A stretch of DNA of 64,000 bases, from the NCBI GenBank assembly GCA_016717145.1, contig JADKGD010000073.1, positions 225,039 through 289,038 of the forward strand, written 5' to 3'. The notes under the pieces were generated by a model that saw only the letters and a list, made by a program, of their open reading frames with translations, made no database searches and was not told the origin of the DNA. Made by a program: the position numbers and the translations under genes. Below, one piece after another: positions 25,586-35,754 of this stretch; the first letter of the stretch is position 1, and every line of letters starts with the position of its first letter. This stretch comes from Saprospiraceae bacterium. GTDB lineage: Bacteria > Bacteroidota > Bacteroidia > Chitinophagales > Saprospiraceae.

Positions 25586-26839
25586 TTAAACTTCAGCAAC
25601 AACTTTACTTGGGCTAGTGCTATAATTGTCAAAAAAACTTCGCATCAACCTGGCTGCAAGTTCTAACTCGTCTTGTTGAGGTAAAAATACGACTCTGAAG
25701 TGATCTTTGTTGGGGTAATTGAACCCTGAACCGGGGACAATCAAAACATGTTTTTCTTCCAATAGTTTATATGCAAATTCTTCATCATCCGCAATATCAA
25801 ATTTCTTAAGATCAAACTTTGGAAAAAGATAAAGCGCACCTTTTGGTTTTACACATGTAATACCGGGAATATCGGTCAATAAATAATGCATTAAGTCTCT
25901 TTGTTTTGTCAACCTGCCTGTAGGCGCCACAAGATCATCTATACTCTGATAACCACCCAAAGCAGTCTGGATGGCAAATTGAGTAGGTACATTGGCACAT
26001 AGCCGCATACTCGCCAATAGATTTAATCCTTCTGAAATCGATTTTGCTCTATGGACAGGACCGCTAAGTATCAACCAACCACCTCTGAAACCTGCAGCTC
26101 GATAATTTTTTGATAGCCCGCCAAATGTAAAGATTAATACGTCGTCACTTAATGATGCAACAGGAAAATGTTTGTTACCGTCATAAAGTATTTTGTCGTA
26201 AATTTCATCAGAAAAAATGATCAATTTATGTTCCTTAGCCATTTTAACGATAGCTTTAAGCACACTTTCTTCATATACGGCACCAGTGGGGTTATTAGGA
26301 TTGATAAGGACGATGCCCTTTGTTCGGGATGTTATTTTTGATTTTATATCCATAATGTCAGGATTCCAATCAGAAGCTTCATCACAGATATAATGTACCG
26401 GTTTCCCACCCGTAAGGGCTACTGCAGTTGTCCATAGTGGATAGTCAGGAGAAGGTATTAATATTTCGTCCCCCTCGTTTACGATTGCCTGCATGCTCAT
26501 TATTATCAATTCGCTGACACCATTACCTATGAAGACGTCTTCCATAGCCACGCCATGTATACCTTGTTGCTGCGTATAATGCATGACTGCTTTTCTAGCA
26601 GCAAATATCCCTAAATGATGAGAATATCCCTGAGCATTTCGCAGGTTGGCAATCATATCATGCATCATTTCATCAGGTACATCAAATCCAAAAGGAGCTG
26701 GATTTCCTATATTCAGATTAATAATTTTTTGACCTGAACTTTCTAACTGTTGCGCTTTGTCGAAGATGGGGCCTCGAATGGCGTAACTGAGGTTATTCAG
26801 TCTATTCCTTTTCAAAAAAGGAGATTCGGGCATACACAA
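25586..26839 (-). CDS. AlaA-type pyridoxal-phosphate aminotransferase
   Basis: Class I aminotransferase of 417 residues. Near the N-terminus RGPIFDKA and LNIGNPAPFGFD match the alanine transaminase (AlaA) subgroup; NPNNPTGAVY, SDEIYDKI and the PLP-lysine site FGGLSKNYRAAGFRGGW are intact, and the C-terminal FRVVFLP carries the substrate-carboxylate Arg. It should transfer amino groups between alanine or glutamate and 2-oxoacids. The start chosen gives a short extra peptide MCMPESPFLKRNRL; an internal start is possible. It is monocistronic by spacing. Confidence 0.85.
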   Translation of the reverse strand: MCMPESPFLKRNRLNNLSYAIRGPIFDKAQQLESSGQKIINLNIGNPAPFGFDVPDEMMHDMIANLRNAQGYSHHLGIFAARKAVMHYTQQQGIHGVAMEDVFIGNGVSELIIMSMQAIVNEGDEILIPSPDYPLWTTAVALTGGKPVHYICDEASDWNPDIMDIKSKITSRTKGIVLINPNNPTGAVYEESVLKAIVKMAKEHKLIIFSDEIYDKILYDGNKHFPVASLSDDVLIFTFGGLSKNYRAAGFRGGWLILSGPVHRAKSISEGLNLLASMRLCANVPTQFAIQTALGGYQSIDDLVAPTGRLTKQRDLMHYLLTDIPGITCVKPKGALYLFPKFDLKKFDIADDEEFAYKLLEEKHVLIVPGSGFNYPNKDHFRVVFLPQQDELELAARLMRSFFDNYSTSPSKVVAEV

Positions 26840-26941
26840 ATTTGTGGCAAAGATAATTCTAAAAATTCATTTTAGTATGTCTTGACTGTTTCTGCCTTAT
26901 TTTTTAATAATTTTGAAATTTTTTTTACCACCCAACATCGA

Positions 26942-28264
26942 CTATCCTTTATAAAAAATCCACTTGCCCAGTTCCTTAAAGCTTGCTTTTTTACCGTACA
27001 TAAGAATGCCCACCCTATAGATTCTTCCTGCCAGCCAAACTAAGGCAATACTAAATATAATAAGAGAAACTACAGATATCATAATCTGCCACCAAGGTGG
27101 GTCAAAAGGTAACCTTACCGGCATAACTATCGACGAGAGCAAAGGTATCATGCTGGACCAAACGACGAGACTGCTGTCAGGCGCATTGATGGCACTGATG
27201 CCTATATAAAAGGCAAACATTAGTGGCATCATAAGCGGAATGGTAAGAGATTGTGCATCATTGATGTCTTCTCCAACAGCCGATCCCACAGCGGCAAAAA
27301 GTGCAGAATAAGCAAAATAACCGGCCAGAAAGTAGAATAATGTAAGGGGGATTATTTTGTACCAATTCATAGCTTTAACCTCAAAAAAGATTTGAGCAAT
27401 TTTATCCTGAGATGAAATCATATCCTGAGCCGGTATGCTGCCGGTATGCATCTCAGGCATGCTCGTTGCATCAAATCCAAACATCATTGTGCCTGCAATA
27501 AAAATTAAGGGCATCAATACCATCCAAATACCTATTTGAGTCAATCCGACCAGGCCAACACCGATCACCTTTCCCATCATCAGCTCAAAAGGTTTCAGCG
27601 ACGAAATCAATACCTCTACGATCCTGTTTATTTTTTCTTCCATTACAGAGCGCATTACCTGTGAACCATATACGAGTATGATAAAAAACATGGCATAACC
27701 AACGATGGCTCCTATTCCTGAACTTACCATTGTTGTGATCGAACTAATCTTTTTATCTTCAAATATGGTAAATGGTTCAATGGTGATGTCAGTGTCAATA
27801 TTTTTAAGGGTTTCTTCATCAAGATTTAGTTTTTTAAGTTTGAAATCCCGCATTTTGCGTTCGATGCTTTCTTCTATAGCATAGGATTCGTCCATTGCAA
27901 GTTGGTCATCAGAATGATAATTTAATGAATACTTTGTAGACAAAGAGTCTTTCAAGGGCAATACTTCCAATATACCGCTTATGGTTTGGGCTTCGTATAA
28001 TTGTTTTTGTTTGTCAAGATCTGAATCATCAAAAACAAATTTTAAATTTTCTCTGCTTGTCTCTAATTTGCCTTCCAGCAGATGGGTAGGATCATATACA
28101 TTGATAGTTTTTACCGTATCTGAACCTCTGCTCATGACAAAGACAACTGCTGCCATGAATAGTATAAGACCTAAAGGCGCGAGTAAGGTTGTCAATATAA
28201 ATGTTTTGTTTTTCACCCTTGACAGATATTCACGTTGGGTGACCAGCCATATCTTATTATTCAT
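26942..28264 (-). CDS. ABC-2 type exporter permease (NatB-like)
   Basis: 440 residues: one membrane helix at 22-43, a long extracytoplasmic region of about 130 residues, then five or six helices over residues 175-425. This is the ABC-2/NatB layout, with IIEVLISSLKPFELMMGKVIG-like sequence (here VEVLISSLKPFELMMGK) as the family mark. The gene overlaps the upstream ATPase gene by 8 bp, so they are translationally coupled. Substrate unknown; Na+ or a drug/peptide are the usual guesses. Confidence 0.88.
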   Translation of the reverse strand: MNNKIWLVTQREYLSRVKNKTFILTTLLAPLGLILFMAAVVFVMSRGSDTVKTINVYDPTHLLEGKLETSRENLKFVFDDSDLDKQKQLYEAQTISGILEVLPLKDSLSTKYSLNYHSDDQLAMDESYAIEESIERKMRDFKLKKLNLDEETLKNIDTDITIEPFTIFEDKKISSITTMVSSGIGAIVGYAMFFIILVYGSQVMRSVMEEKINRIVEVLISSLKPFELMMGKVIGVGLVGLTQIGIWMVLMPLIFIAGTMMFGFDATSMPEMHTGSIPAQDMISSQDKIAQIFFEVKAMNWYKIIPLTLFYFLAGYFAYSALFAAVGSAVGEDINDAQSLTIPLMMPLMFAFYIGISAINAPDSSLVVWSSMIPLLSSIVMPVRLPFDPPWWQIMISVVSLIIFSIALVWLAGRIYRVGILMYGKKASFKELGKWIFYKG

Positions 28265-29162
28265 TGCTTGATTCTACTTTTTTAATAAAAATTTCATTTA
28301 AAGTGGGTAAGATTTCATTAAAACTCACTATGGATACATTGCTGTCGATGAGGGCTTTGATAAGGTGATTAGATTTGTCACCTTGTGATCCTTTCATTAT
28401 AATCTCATTATTTGTATGTGTAGTGATTTCATAACCCAACGTCTCAATATTATCAGGTAATTTCCCCTGATACTTGATACTGAATAAATGTTCTTTAAAG
28501 TCATTTTTGATTTGATTGACATTACCGGAGAGAATGACCTTCCCTTTATTCATCAGTACAATATCCTCACAAATCTCTTCAACCTGTTCCATCCTGTGTG
28601 TAGAAAATAAAATACTAGTGCCTTGTTGTTTTAAGTGATAAATCTCATCTTTGATCAGGTTGGCATTAATAGGATCCAGTCCTGAAAAAGGTTCGTCGAG
28701 TATAATGAGTTTTGGATCATGAATGACAGTGGCTATGAACTGGATTTTTTGACTCATTCCTTTTGACAGATCACCAACGGGCTTATCCCACCATGAAACG
28801 ATATCAAATTTTTTCATCCAGGCCATAAGTTTAGTTTTTGCATCATGTTGGGATAATCCTTTCAGCCTAGCCAGATAAACCAACTGTTCGCCCACTTTCA
28901 TTTTTTTATACAAACCACGTTCTTCAGGCATATAACCTATTTCATTGGGGTGCATATTATTAAGTGCTTCTCCATTAAGAAGGATCTGACCACTGTCTGC
29001 CCCTGTTATAGTAGTAATGATCCTGATCAGGGAAGTTTTACCAGCGCCATTTGGCCCCAGAAGACCGAATATGGTGCCAGCCTTTACATCAAAACTGACA
29101 TCATTGACAGCAATATGACTATGGTAGGCTTTGACTACATGTTGCAAGGAAAGTACATTCAT
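28257..29162 (-). CDS. ABC exporter ATP-binding protein (NatA-like)
   Basis: 301 residues. Walker A GPNGAGKTS, signature LSKGMSQKIQF, Walker B LIILDEPFSGLDP and switch His in FSTHRMEQ. The last 80 residues form the C-terminal extension typical of NatA/CcmA-type ATPases. It overlaps the NatB-like permease gene and is the first gene of a two-gene operon. Confidence 0.9.
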   Translation of the reverse strand: MNVLSLQHVVKAYHSHIAVNDVSFDVKAGTIFGLLGPNGAGKTSLIRIITTITGADSGQILLNGEALNNMHPNEIGYMPEERGLYKKMKVGEQLVYLARLKGLSQHDAKTKLMAWMKKFDIVSWWDKPVGDLSKGMSQKIQFIATVIHDPKLIILDEPFSGLDPINANLIKDEIYHLKQQGTSILFSTHRMEQVEEICEDIVLMNKGKVILSGNVNQIKNDFKEHLFSIKYQGKLPDNIETLGYEITTHTNNEIIMKGSQGDKSNHLIKALIDSNVSIVSFNEILPTLNEIFIKKVESSNE

Positions 29163-29391
29163 CTATGTATTTATTAGTCTTATATGGGCAAAGATAATTA
29201 AAATTGGATTCATCAAAGTATAAGAATCGACAAAGGGCTTAGATTTTCGGATATAGGTATTTTATGGAAATATATTTAAGCATCATATGTTCAATTTAAA
29301 TTTAGAGTGTTGTTTATTCGATTTGAATAATATTTTAAATTGAAAGATAAAAGTACGCGAATGAAATAAATAATTATAAAATATAAAAACC

Positions 29392-31533
29392 TTAGCCTTT
29401 CATTCCTTTAATCATCAATGTCAAAATCTCTGCAGCGGCTTCAGCAATGATGGTTCCCGGGCCAAATATGGCTGCAACACCTTGGTCAAACAAGAAGGCA
29501 TAATCCTGGTGGGGTATTACGCCGCCCACAATGACCATAATGTCCTTACGACCTATTTTTTTTAGTGCCGCAAGGGTTTCCGGTACCAGCGTCTTGTGAC
29601 CCGCAGCCAGAGATGAGATACCCAGGATGTGCACGTCGTTTTCTGCAGCTTGCATAGCTGCTTCCATGGGTGTCTGGAACAAAGGTCCGATGTCTACATC
29701 AAATCCCAGATCTGCAAAGCTTGTGGCTATGATTTTGGCTCCCCTATCATGGCCATCCTGACCCAACTTGGCTACCATGATCCTGGGTCGTCGTCCTTCT
29801 AACTCAGCAAATGTGTCAGAAAGAACTAATGCCTCTTTGAATTTTGTGTCCATCTGAATTTCTTTTGCGTATACACCCGATATGGTACGGTTGGTAGCTT
29901 TGTACCGGCCAAATACTTTTTCCATTGCCATAGAGATTTCACCCAAGGTAGCACGCAGTCGGGCAGCTATGATAGTTAACGCTAAAAGATTACCTTCACC
30001 GGTAGAGGCGCAGTTAGTTATGTTTTGTAACGCAACATTTACAGCATCCGTATCTCGTATAGATCTTATATCAGTCAATCTTGCAATTTGTTCCTGCCGT
30101 ACTTTAGAATTGTCTATTTTTAATATATCGAGCTCAGTTTGTGTTTGTGAAGGAAATAAATTGACCCCTATGATATGCTCTGTGCCACTATCTATTCTGG
30201 CCTGTTTGGCGGCAGCAGCTTCTTCAATACGCATTTTTGGTATGCCTGCTTCGATTGCAGCGGTCATACCTCCGAGCGCATCTATCTCCTGAATATGTTG
30301 CCATGCCTTTTCTACAAGTTGTGCTGTAAGTGTTTCTACATAATAAGAGCCACCCATAGGATCTATAGCTGATACAAGGTTGATGTCAGATTGCAAATAT
30401 TTTTGAGTATCACGTGCTATTTTGGCAGAAAAATCTGTAGGTAAAGCAATAGCTTCATCAAGTGAATTAGTGTGTAGTGATTGGGTTCCACCCAGGACAG
30501 CTGCCATGGCTTCAATACAAGTACGTGCAATATTGTTGAAAGGGTCCTGAGCGGTAAGACTGTATCCTGAAGTCTGGCAATGAGTGCGAAGGGCCAGTGT
30601 TTTTGGATTTTTAGGCTCAAATTGATTGACCAATTTACTCCACAACAATCTGCCGGCTCGCATTTTGGCTATTTCCATAAAATAATTCATTCCAATACCC
30701 CAAAAAAATGAAAATCTGGATACAAAAGAATCTACATCAAGCCCGGCTTTGATCCCTGCCTTGATATATTCTACTCCGTCAGCCAGGGTATAGGCCAGTT
30801 CCAAGTCAGCAGGAGCACCAGCTTCATGCATATGGTAGCCACTGATAGAAATACTGTTGTACTTAGGCATATGAGCCGCAGTAAACCCAAAAATGTCAGA
30901 AATGATGCGCATTGATGGCCCTGGTGGATATATATAAGTATTACGAACCATAAATTCTTTCAGGATATCATTTTGGATGGTCCCACTTAGTTTGTCCATT
31001 GAGACACCTTGTTCTTCGGCAGCAACAATATAAAATGCCAGAATTGGTAAAACAGCGCCATTCATGGTCATAGACACAGACATGTCATCCAGTGGAATAC
31101 CATCAAACAGTATCTTCATATCTTCAACGCTATCAATGGCTACACCTGCCATACCTACATCACCGGTCACGCGTTCATGATCAGAATCATAGCCTCTGTG
31201 TGTCGCCAAATCAAAAGCTACGGATAAACCTTTTTGCCCGGCAGCCAGATTCCGTCTATAAAATGCATTGCTTTCCAGGGCCGTAGAGAAACCTGCATAT
31301 TGACGAATGGTCCAGGGTGAAGTCAGGTACATGGTGCTATATGGACCACGCAAGTATGGAGGACTACCTGCCTGAAATCCAATGTGAGCATTATTTTTTT
31401 TAAGATCATCAGGACCATAGGAATCAAGAAGGGTAATACCTTCCTGAGTAATTTTACCTTCATGGTTTTGGGTAGAATGACCACGTCCCAGATTTAGATT
31501 CCATGTATGTGCCTTTTTTAAATGATCGTCCAT
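29392..31533 (-). CDS. scpA: methylmalonyl-CoA mutase, large subunit
   Basis: 713 residues, adenosylcobalamin-dependent isomerase converting (R)-methylmalonyl-CoA and succinyl-CoA. The catalytic TIM barrel carries RGPYSTMY, FAVG-like TRPWTIRQYAGFS equivalents (SPWTIRQYAGFS), AFDLATHRGYDSDH and RTHCQTSGYSL; the C-terminal domain has the cobalamin motif KLGQDGHDRGAKIIA plus GPLFQTP and GG near the end. It is the full-length catalytic subunit; a small subunit gene and the epimerase are not nearby. Role: propionate metabolism or propionate formation from succinate. Confidence 0.95.
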   Translation of the reverse strand: MDDHLKKAHTWNLNLGRGHSTQNHEGKITQEGITLLDSYGPDDLKKNNAHIGFQAGSPPYLRGPYSTMYLTSPWTIRQYAGFSTALESNAFYRRNLAAGQKGLSVAFDLATHRGYDSDHERVTGDVGMAGVAIDSVEDMKILFDGIPLDDMSVSMTMNGAVLPILAFYIVAAEEQGVSMDKLSGTIQNDILKEFMVRNTYIYPPGPSMRIISDIFGFTAAHMPKYNSISISGYHMHEAGAPADLELAYTLADGVEYIKAGIKAGLDVDSFVSRFSFFWGIGMNYFMEIAKMRAGRLLWSKLVNQFEPKNPKTLALRTHCQTSGYSLTAQDPFNNIARTCIEAMAAVLGGTQSLHTNSLDEAIALPTDFSAKIARDTQKYLQSDINLVSAIDPMGGSYYVETLTAQLVEKAWQHIQEIDALGGMTAAIEAGIPKMRIEEAAAAKQARIDSGTEHIIGVNLFPSQTQTELDILKIDNSKVRQEQIARLTDIRSIRDTDAVNVALQNITNCASTGEGNLLALTIIAARLRATLGEISMAMEKVFGRYKATNRTISGVYAKEIQMDTKFKEALVLSDTFAELEGRRPRIMVAKLGQDGHDRGAKIIATSFADLGFDVDIGPLFQTPMEAAMQAAENDVHILGISSLAAGHKTLVPETLAALKKIGRKDIMVIVGGVIPHQDYAFLFDQGVAAIFGPGTIIAEAAAEILTLMIKGMKG

Positions 31534-31814
31534 AATGTAAAATTAGATTTTTTGATATAGTAACCAAATTTTTTGCACGATTTTTATTAACCCAAGTCAG
31601 TTAATCCCACTAATAACAATAGACTTCTTAGTGAAATAAAATTATTTAAAACTTGAACAAAAGGTATTGCTCAGGAATTTATACTTGCTTATGATTTGGC
31701 ACACAATTTATTTGTTAAGTTTCCCAATCAACTTTAATGTCTAGGTAAACACCTATTCCTGTCATTTTTTTATAATTTCGCACCCTGATTCATAAATGTA
31801 TCTGATTTTTTAAC

Positions 31815-33681
31815 ATGCAATATCTCTCTCTCGAAAATGTCAGCCGTTCCTATGGGGAAAAAGTTCTGTTCCGAAACGTAAATTTGTCCATCAGTAAAGG
31901 AGATAAAATAGCACTTGTGGCAAAAAACGGGAGTGGCAAAACTACTCTTTTAAAAGTCATCGGCGGTGAAGAAGGAACAGAAGGTGAAAATGCTAAAATC
32001 ATCATCTCCAAAGAAATCAAAACGTCATTTCTGAAACAAGATCCTATTTTTGATCCGAATGCGACAGCATTGGAGGCAATATTTGATACGGATAATGAGG
32101 CCATCATAGCGGTGCGTGATTATGAAAAAGCCCTTTTGATTAATGATGATGCACTTTTGCAGAAATGTGTCACAAGACTTGAAGATTTGAAAGCCTGGGA
32201 CCTGGAAGCAAAAATACATGAAATATTGAGCAAGTTGGCACTCACAGACATGGATCAAAAAACAGGTCAAATGTCAGGTGGTCAGAAAAAACGACTGGCT
32301 CTTGCCAAGATTCTGATCGACGAGCCGGATTTTTTGATCCTTGACGAACCTACCAATCACCTTGATATGGAGATGATTGAATGGCTCGAAAATTTTCTGC
32401 AACAGCCAAATCTGACCATATTTATGGTAACCCACGACAGATATTTTTTGGAGCGTGTATGTAATGAAATCATAGAGCTCGACAATGGGAATATTCATAT
32501 CACAAGAGGCAATTATTCTCAATATTTGGAAAAAAGAGAAGCCAGAGTCCTAAACGATGCTGTAAATCTGGAGAAAACTAAAAAATTGTTTTCTAAAGAA
32601 TTAGACTGGATGCGCAGGCAACCACAGGCACGAAGCACCAAGGCAAAATCAAGGATAGATGATTTTTACAAGATAAAAGAAAAAGCCCAGGTGAGATTAC
32701 AAAATGACGAAATTAAGATTTCTATTCAAGCCTCACGTTTAGGCTCAAAGATACTGGAAGCTCATTCGATCATGAAAAAATTTGGAGATAAAAAAATCCT
32801 GGATGGCTTCACTTACAAGTTTAAAAGAGGGGAGAGAATCGGAATTGTAGGTCAAAACGGGACAGGAAAATCGACGATATTAAAAATTCTTACTCAGGAA
32901 ATTACGCCCGATGCCGGTAAAATTGTTGTCGGCGATACAATTGTTTTCGGATATTATACCCAGGATGGGCTTGTAGTAAATGAAGATAAAACCGTCATTG
33001 ATGTTATAAGAGACATAGCTGAGTATATCCCACTTGAAAAAGGACAAAAGATATCTGCTGAGTCAATGTTGGAGAGATTTTTGTTTCCCCGCTCGCAACA
33101 ACGTGTATATGTATCTCAGTTGAGTGGTGGCGAAAAGAGAAGGCTGTATTTGCTTACAATATTGATGAAAAATCCAAATTTTTTAATCCTTGATGAGCCT
33201 ACAAATGATCTTGATATCATTACATTAAATGTTTTGGAAGAGTATCTTTCAGATTTTCCCGGTTGTCTTATCATAGTTACTCATGACAGGTATTTTATGG
33301 ATAAGTTAGTAGATCATTTATTCATTCTGGAGGGCGATGGCAAAATGAGGGACTATAATGGAACTTACTCAGACTACCGCGAACTGAAACGTATAGAAGA
33401 GAAGGAAAGAACCAAACCTGAAAAAAAGCACACCGGTCATAGAGGCAGAAGTATATGGGGATTTAAAAGCACAAGCCACATATGAACAAAGGAAGGATTT
33501 TGCCAGAATAGAAAAAGAGATCAAAAAACTGGAAGAAAAAAAAGCTGAAATTACATCCCAGTTTGATGACTCAACCATAAGTCCTGAAAAAATCATGCTG
33601 TTATCAAAAGAATTGGATGGGATAATCATCCAGCTTGAAGAAAAAGAGGAGAAGTGGATGGAGCTAGCGGATTTGATGTGA
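31815..33681 (+). CDS. ABC-F family ATPase (Uup-like), frameshifted near the C-terminus
   Basis: Two ABC domains in one chain without membrane segments. The first has AKNGSGKTT, LSGGQKKRLAL (as MSGGQKKRLAL) and LILDEPTNHLD; the linker has the arm KELDWMRRQPQARSTKAK; the second has GQNGTGKST, LSGGEKRRLYL and LILDEPTNDLD. The frame stops at 33485, but one surplus base in an A7 run (33421-33427) hides the real C-terminal coiled coil (IEKEIKKLEEKKAEITSQFD ... EEKWMELADLM), which ends at 33681. The corrected length is about 622 residues, the Uup size. Such proteins act on ribosomes or, for Uup, on branched DNA/ribosomes. Confidence 0.9.
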
Positions 33682-33781
33682 GTTCTAAAAATTGTAAACC
33701 TAAATAAATAAAATTAATATCGATTTCCTTTTCTAATAGAATGAAGCTTCGTTTCATAAAATCCAATTTCAAAATTTTCCT

Positions 33782-33789
33782 TACCTTTG
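33782..33789 (+). promoter_or_regulatory. -7 promoter element before thrS
   Basis: TACCTTTG fits TAnnTTTG and lies 19 bp before the thrS start, giving a very short leader. No good -33 TTTG is present. Confidence 0.4.
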
Positions 33790-33808
33790 TGTCTTTAAAA
33801 GAAATTTT

Positions 33809-35746
33809 ATGCAAATGATTAATATAACCCTTCCTGATGGTAGTGTAAGACAATATGAGAAAGGGATATCTGCGATGGGTATAGCATTATCGATTAGCGA
33901 AGGACTTGCCAGAAATGTGTTGGTTGCTTCAATTAATGGCGAAGTATGGGACGCAGGAAGACCCATTTTGGATGATTCAAATGTCAGACTTTTTACATGG
34001 AATGATAAAGAAGGAAAAGCAGCTTACTGGCATTCTTCTGCACATTTAATGGCTGAAGCCCTTGAATCACTTTACCCTGGTGTTAAATTGGGTATTGGGC
34101 CTCCAATAGACAATGGATATTATTACGATGTAGACTCTGGTGATGTGACAATAACGCCGACTGATCTTCCAAAAATTGAGGAAAAAATGTTGGAATTGGC
34201 CAGAAATAAAAGTCAATATATTCGTAAAGAAGTGTCCAAGGCCGATGCCATAGCCTATTTTACTGAAAAAGGAGACGAATACAAGCTGGAATTGCTCGAA
34301 GGCCTTGCAGATGGGTCTATTACTTTTTATACACAGGGTAATTTTACTGACCTTTGTCGGGGACCTCATATTCCGGACACATCATCTATCAAGGCAGTTA
34401 AGATTATGAGTTTAGCAGGAGCCTATTGGCGTGGTGATGAGAAGCGCAAGCAAATGACACGTATATACGGCATTACCTTCCCTAAAGCAAAAGAACTTAC
34501 TGAATATCTTGAATTACTTGAAGAAGCAAAAAAACGGGATCATCGCAAACTTGGTGCCGAATTGGAATTGTTTATGTTTTCTGAAAAAGTTGGGCAAGGT
34601 CTACCTATTTGGTTGCCAAAGGGAACGCAGCTTCGGGAGCGGTTACAGAATTTTTTAAGAGTTGAACAAGAGAAACAAGGATATCAAATGGTAGTAACGC
34701 CTCACATAGGAAGTAAAAGCCTTTATGTGACTTCAGGCCATTATGCAAAATATGGTGCGGATAGTTTCCAACCCATCAAAACGCCTAAAGAAGGTGAAGA
34801 ATTTTTATTAAAACCTATGAATTGCCCTCACCACTGTGAAATATTTGGACATAGACCTCGATCATATAGGGAATTGCCACTCAGAATTGGTGAATTTGGA
34901 ACTGTCTATCGTTATGAACAAAGTGGTGAATTGCATGGACTGTCTCGCGTCCGTGGATTTACCCAGGATGATGCACACATTTTTTGTACGGTTGATCAGG
35001 TAAAGGGTGAGTTTCTTAAGGTATTGGAACTAACCACGATGGTCATCAAAAAAATGGGCTTCGACAATTTTACAGCTCAGATATCACTTAGGGATCCTGA
35101 AAAACCTGAAAAATACATCGGTTCAGATGAAAATTGGATTGCAGCAGAAAAGGCCATTATCGAAGCAGTTGGTTCATTTGATCTGGAGACCACAACGGTC
35201 CTTGGTGAAGCAGCATTTTATGGCCCTAAGCTTGACTTTATGATTAAAGATGCGCTTGGAAGATCTTGGCAATTAGGCACTATTCAAGTTGATTACAATC
35301 TTCCCGAACGTTTCGAATTGGAATACATAGGGTCTGACAATCATACACATAGACCTGTCATGATTCATAGGGCTCCTTTCGGATCCATGGAACGTTTCAT
35401 CAGCATAATGATCGAACATACTGCCGGAAAATTCCCTTTATGGTTGACACCTGATCAATATGCATTGCTCCCTATTTCTGACCGACTTATTCCTTATTGT
35501 GAAGAAATCAAAGCAGCACTTGCCAAACACGATATTCGCGGTTTCATAGATGAAAGAGCCGAATCAATAGGAAGAAAGATCAGAGATACAGAATTAAAAA
35601 GAGTTCCTATAATGTTGGTAATTGGAGATAAAGAACATGAAAACGGACAAGTATCTGTAAGAAGACAAGGCAGTGGAGATGTAGGATCAATGTCCTTAGA
35701 CCAATTTGTGGTGTATTTTACGCAAGAACTTGAAAAGCAGGGCTAG
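33809..35746 (+). CDS. thrS: threonyl-tRNA synthetase
   Basis: 645 residues, class II synthetase charging tRNA-Thr. Domain order: TGS (residues 1-62), the editing SAD domain (HSSAHLMAEAL near 72 and the DLCRGPHIPDT motif), catalytic core with motif 2 RYEQSGELHGLSRVRGFTQD, the Zn ligands NCPHHCEIF, motif 3 MIHRAPFGSMERFI, and the anticodon-binding domain (residues about 540-645). Start at 33809; an ATG two codons later (MINITLPDG) is equally possible. It converges on the next gene with only 8 bp between stops. Confidence 0.97.
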   Translation: MQMINITLPDGSVRQYEKGISAMGIALSISEGLARNVLVASINGEVWDAGRPILDDSNVRLFTWNDKEGKAAYWHSSAHLMAEALESLYPGVKLGIGPPIDNGYYYDVDSGDVTITPTDLPKIEEKMLELARNKSQYIRKEVSKADAIAYFTEKGDEYKLELLEGLADGSITFYTQGNFTDLCRGPHIPDTSSIKAVKIMSLAGAYWRGDEKRKQMTRIYGITFPKAKELTEYLELLEEAKKRDHRKLGAELELFMFSEKVGQGLPIWLPKGTQLRERLQNFLRVEQEKQGYQMVVTPHIGSKSLYVTSGHYAKYGADSFQPIKTPKEGEEFLLKPMNCPHHCEIFGHRPRSYRELPLRIGEFGTVYRYEQSGELHGLSRVRGFTQDDAHIFCTVDQVKGEFLKVLELTTMVIKKMGFDNFTAQISLRDPEKPEKYIGSDENWIAAEKAIIEAVGSFDLETTTVLGEAAFYGPKLDFMIKDALGRSWQLGTIQVDYNLPERFELEYIGSDNHTHRPVMIHRAPFGSMERFISIMIEHTAGKFPLWLTPDQYALLPISDRLIPYCEEIKAALAKHDIRGFIDERAESIGRKIRDTELKRVPIMLVIGDKEHENGQVSVRRQGSGDVGSMSLDQFVVYFTQELEKQG

Positions 35747-35754
35747 ATAGGTAT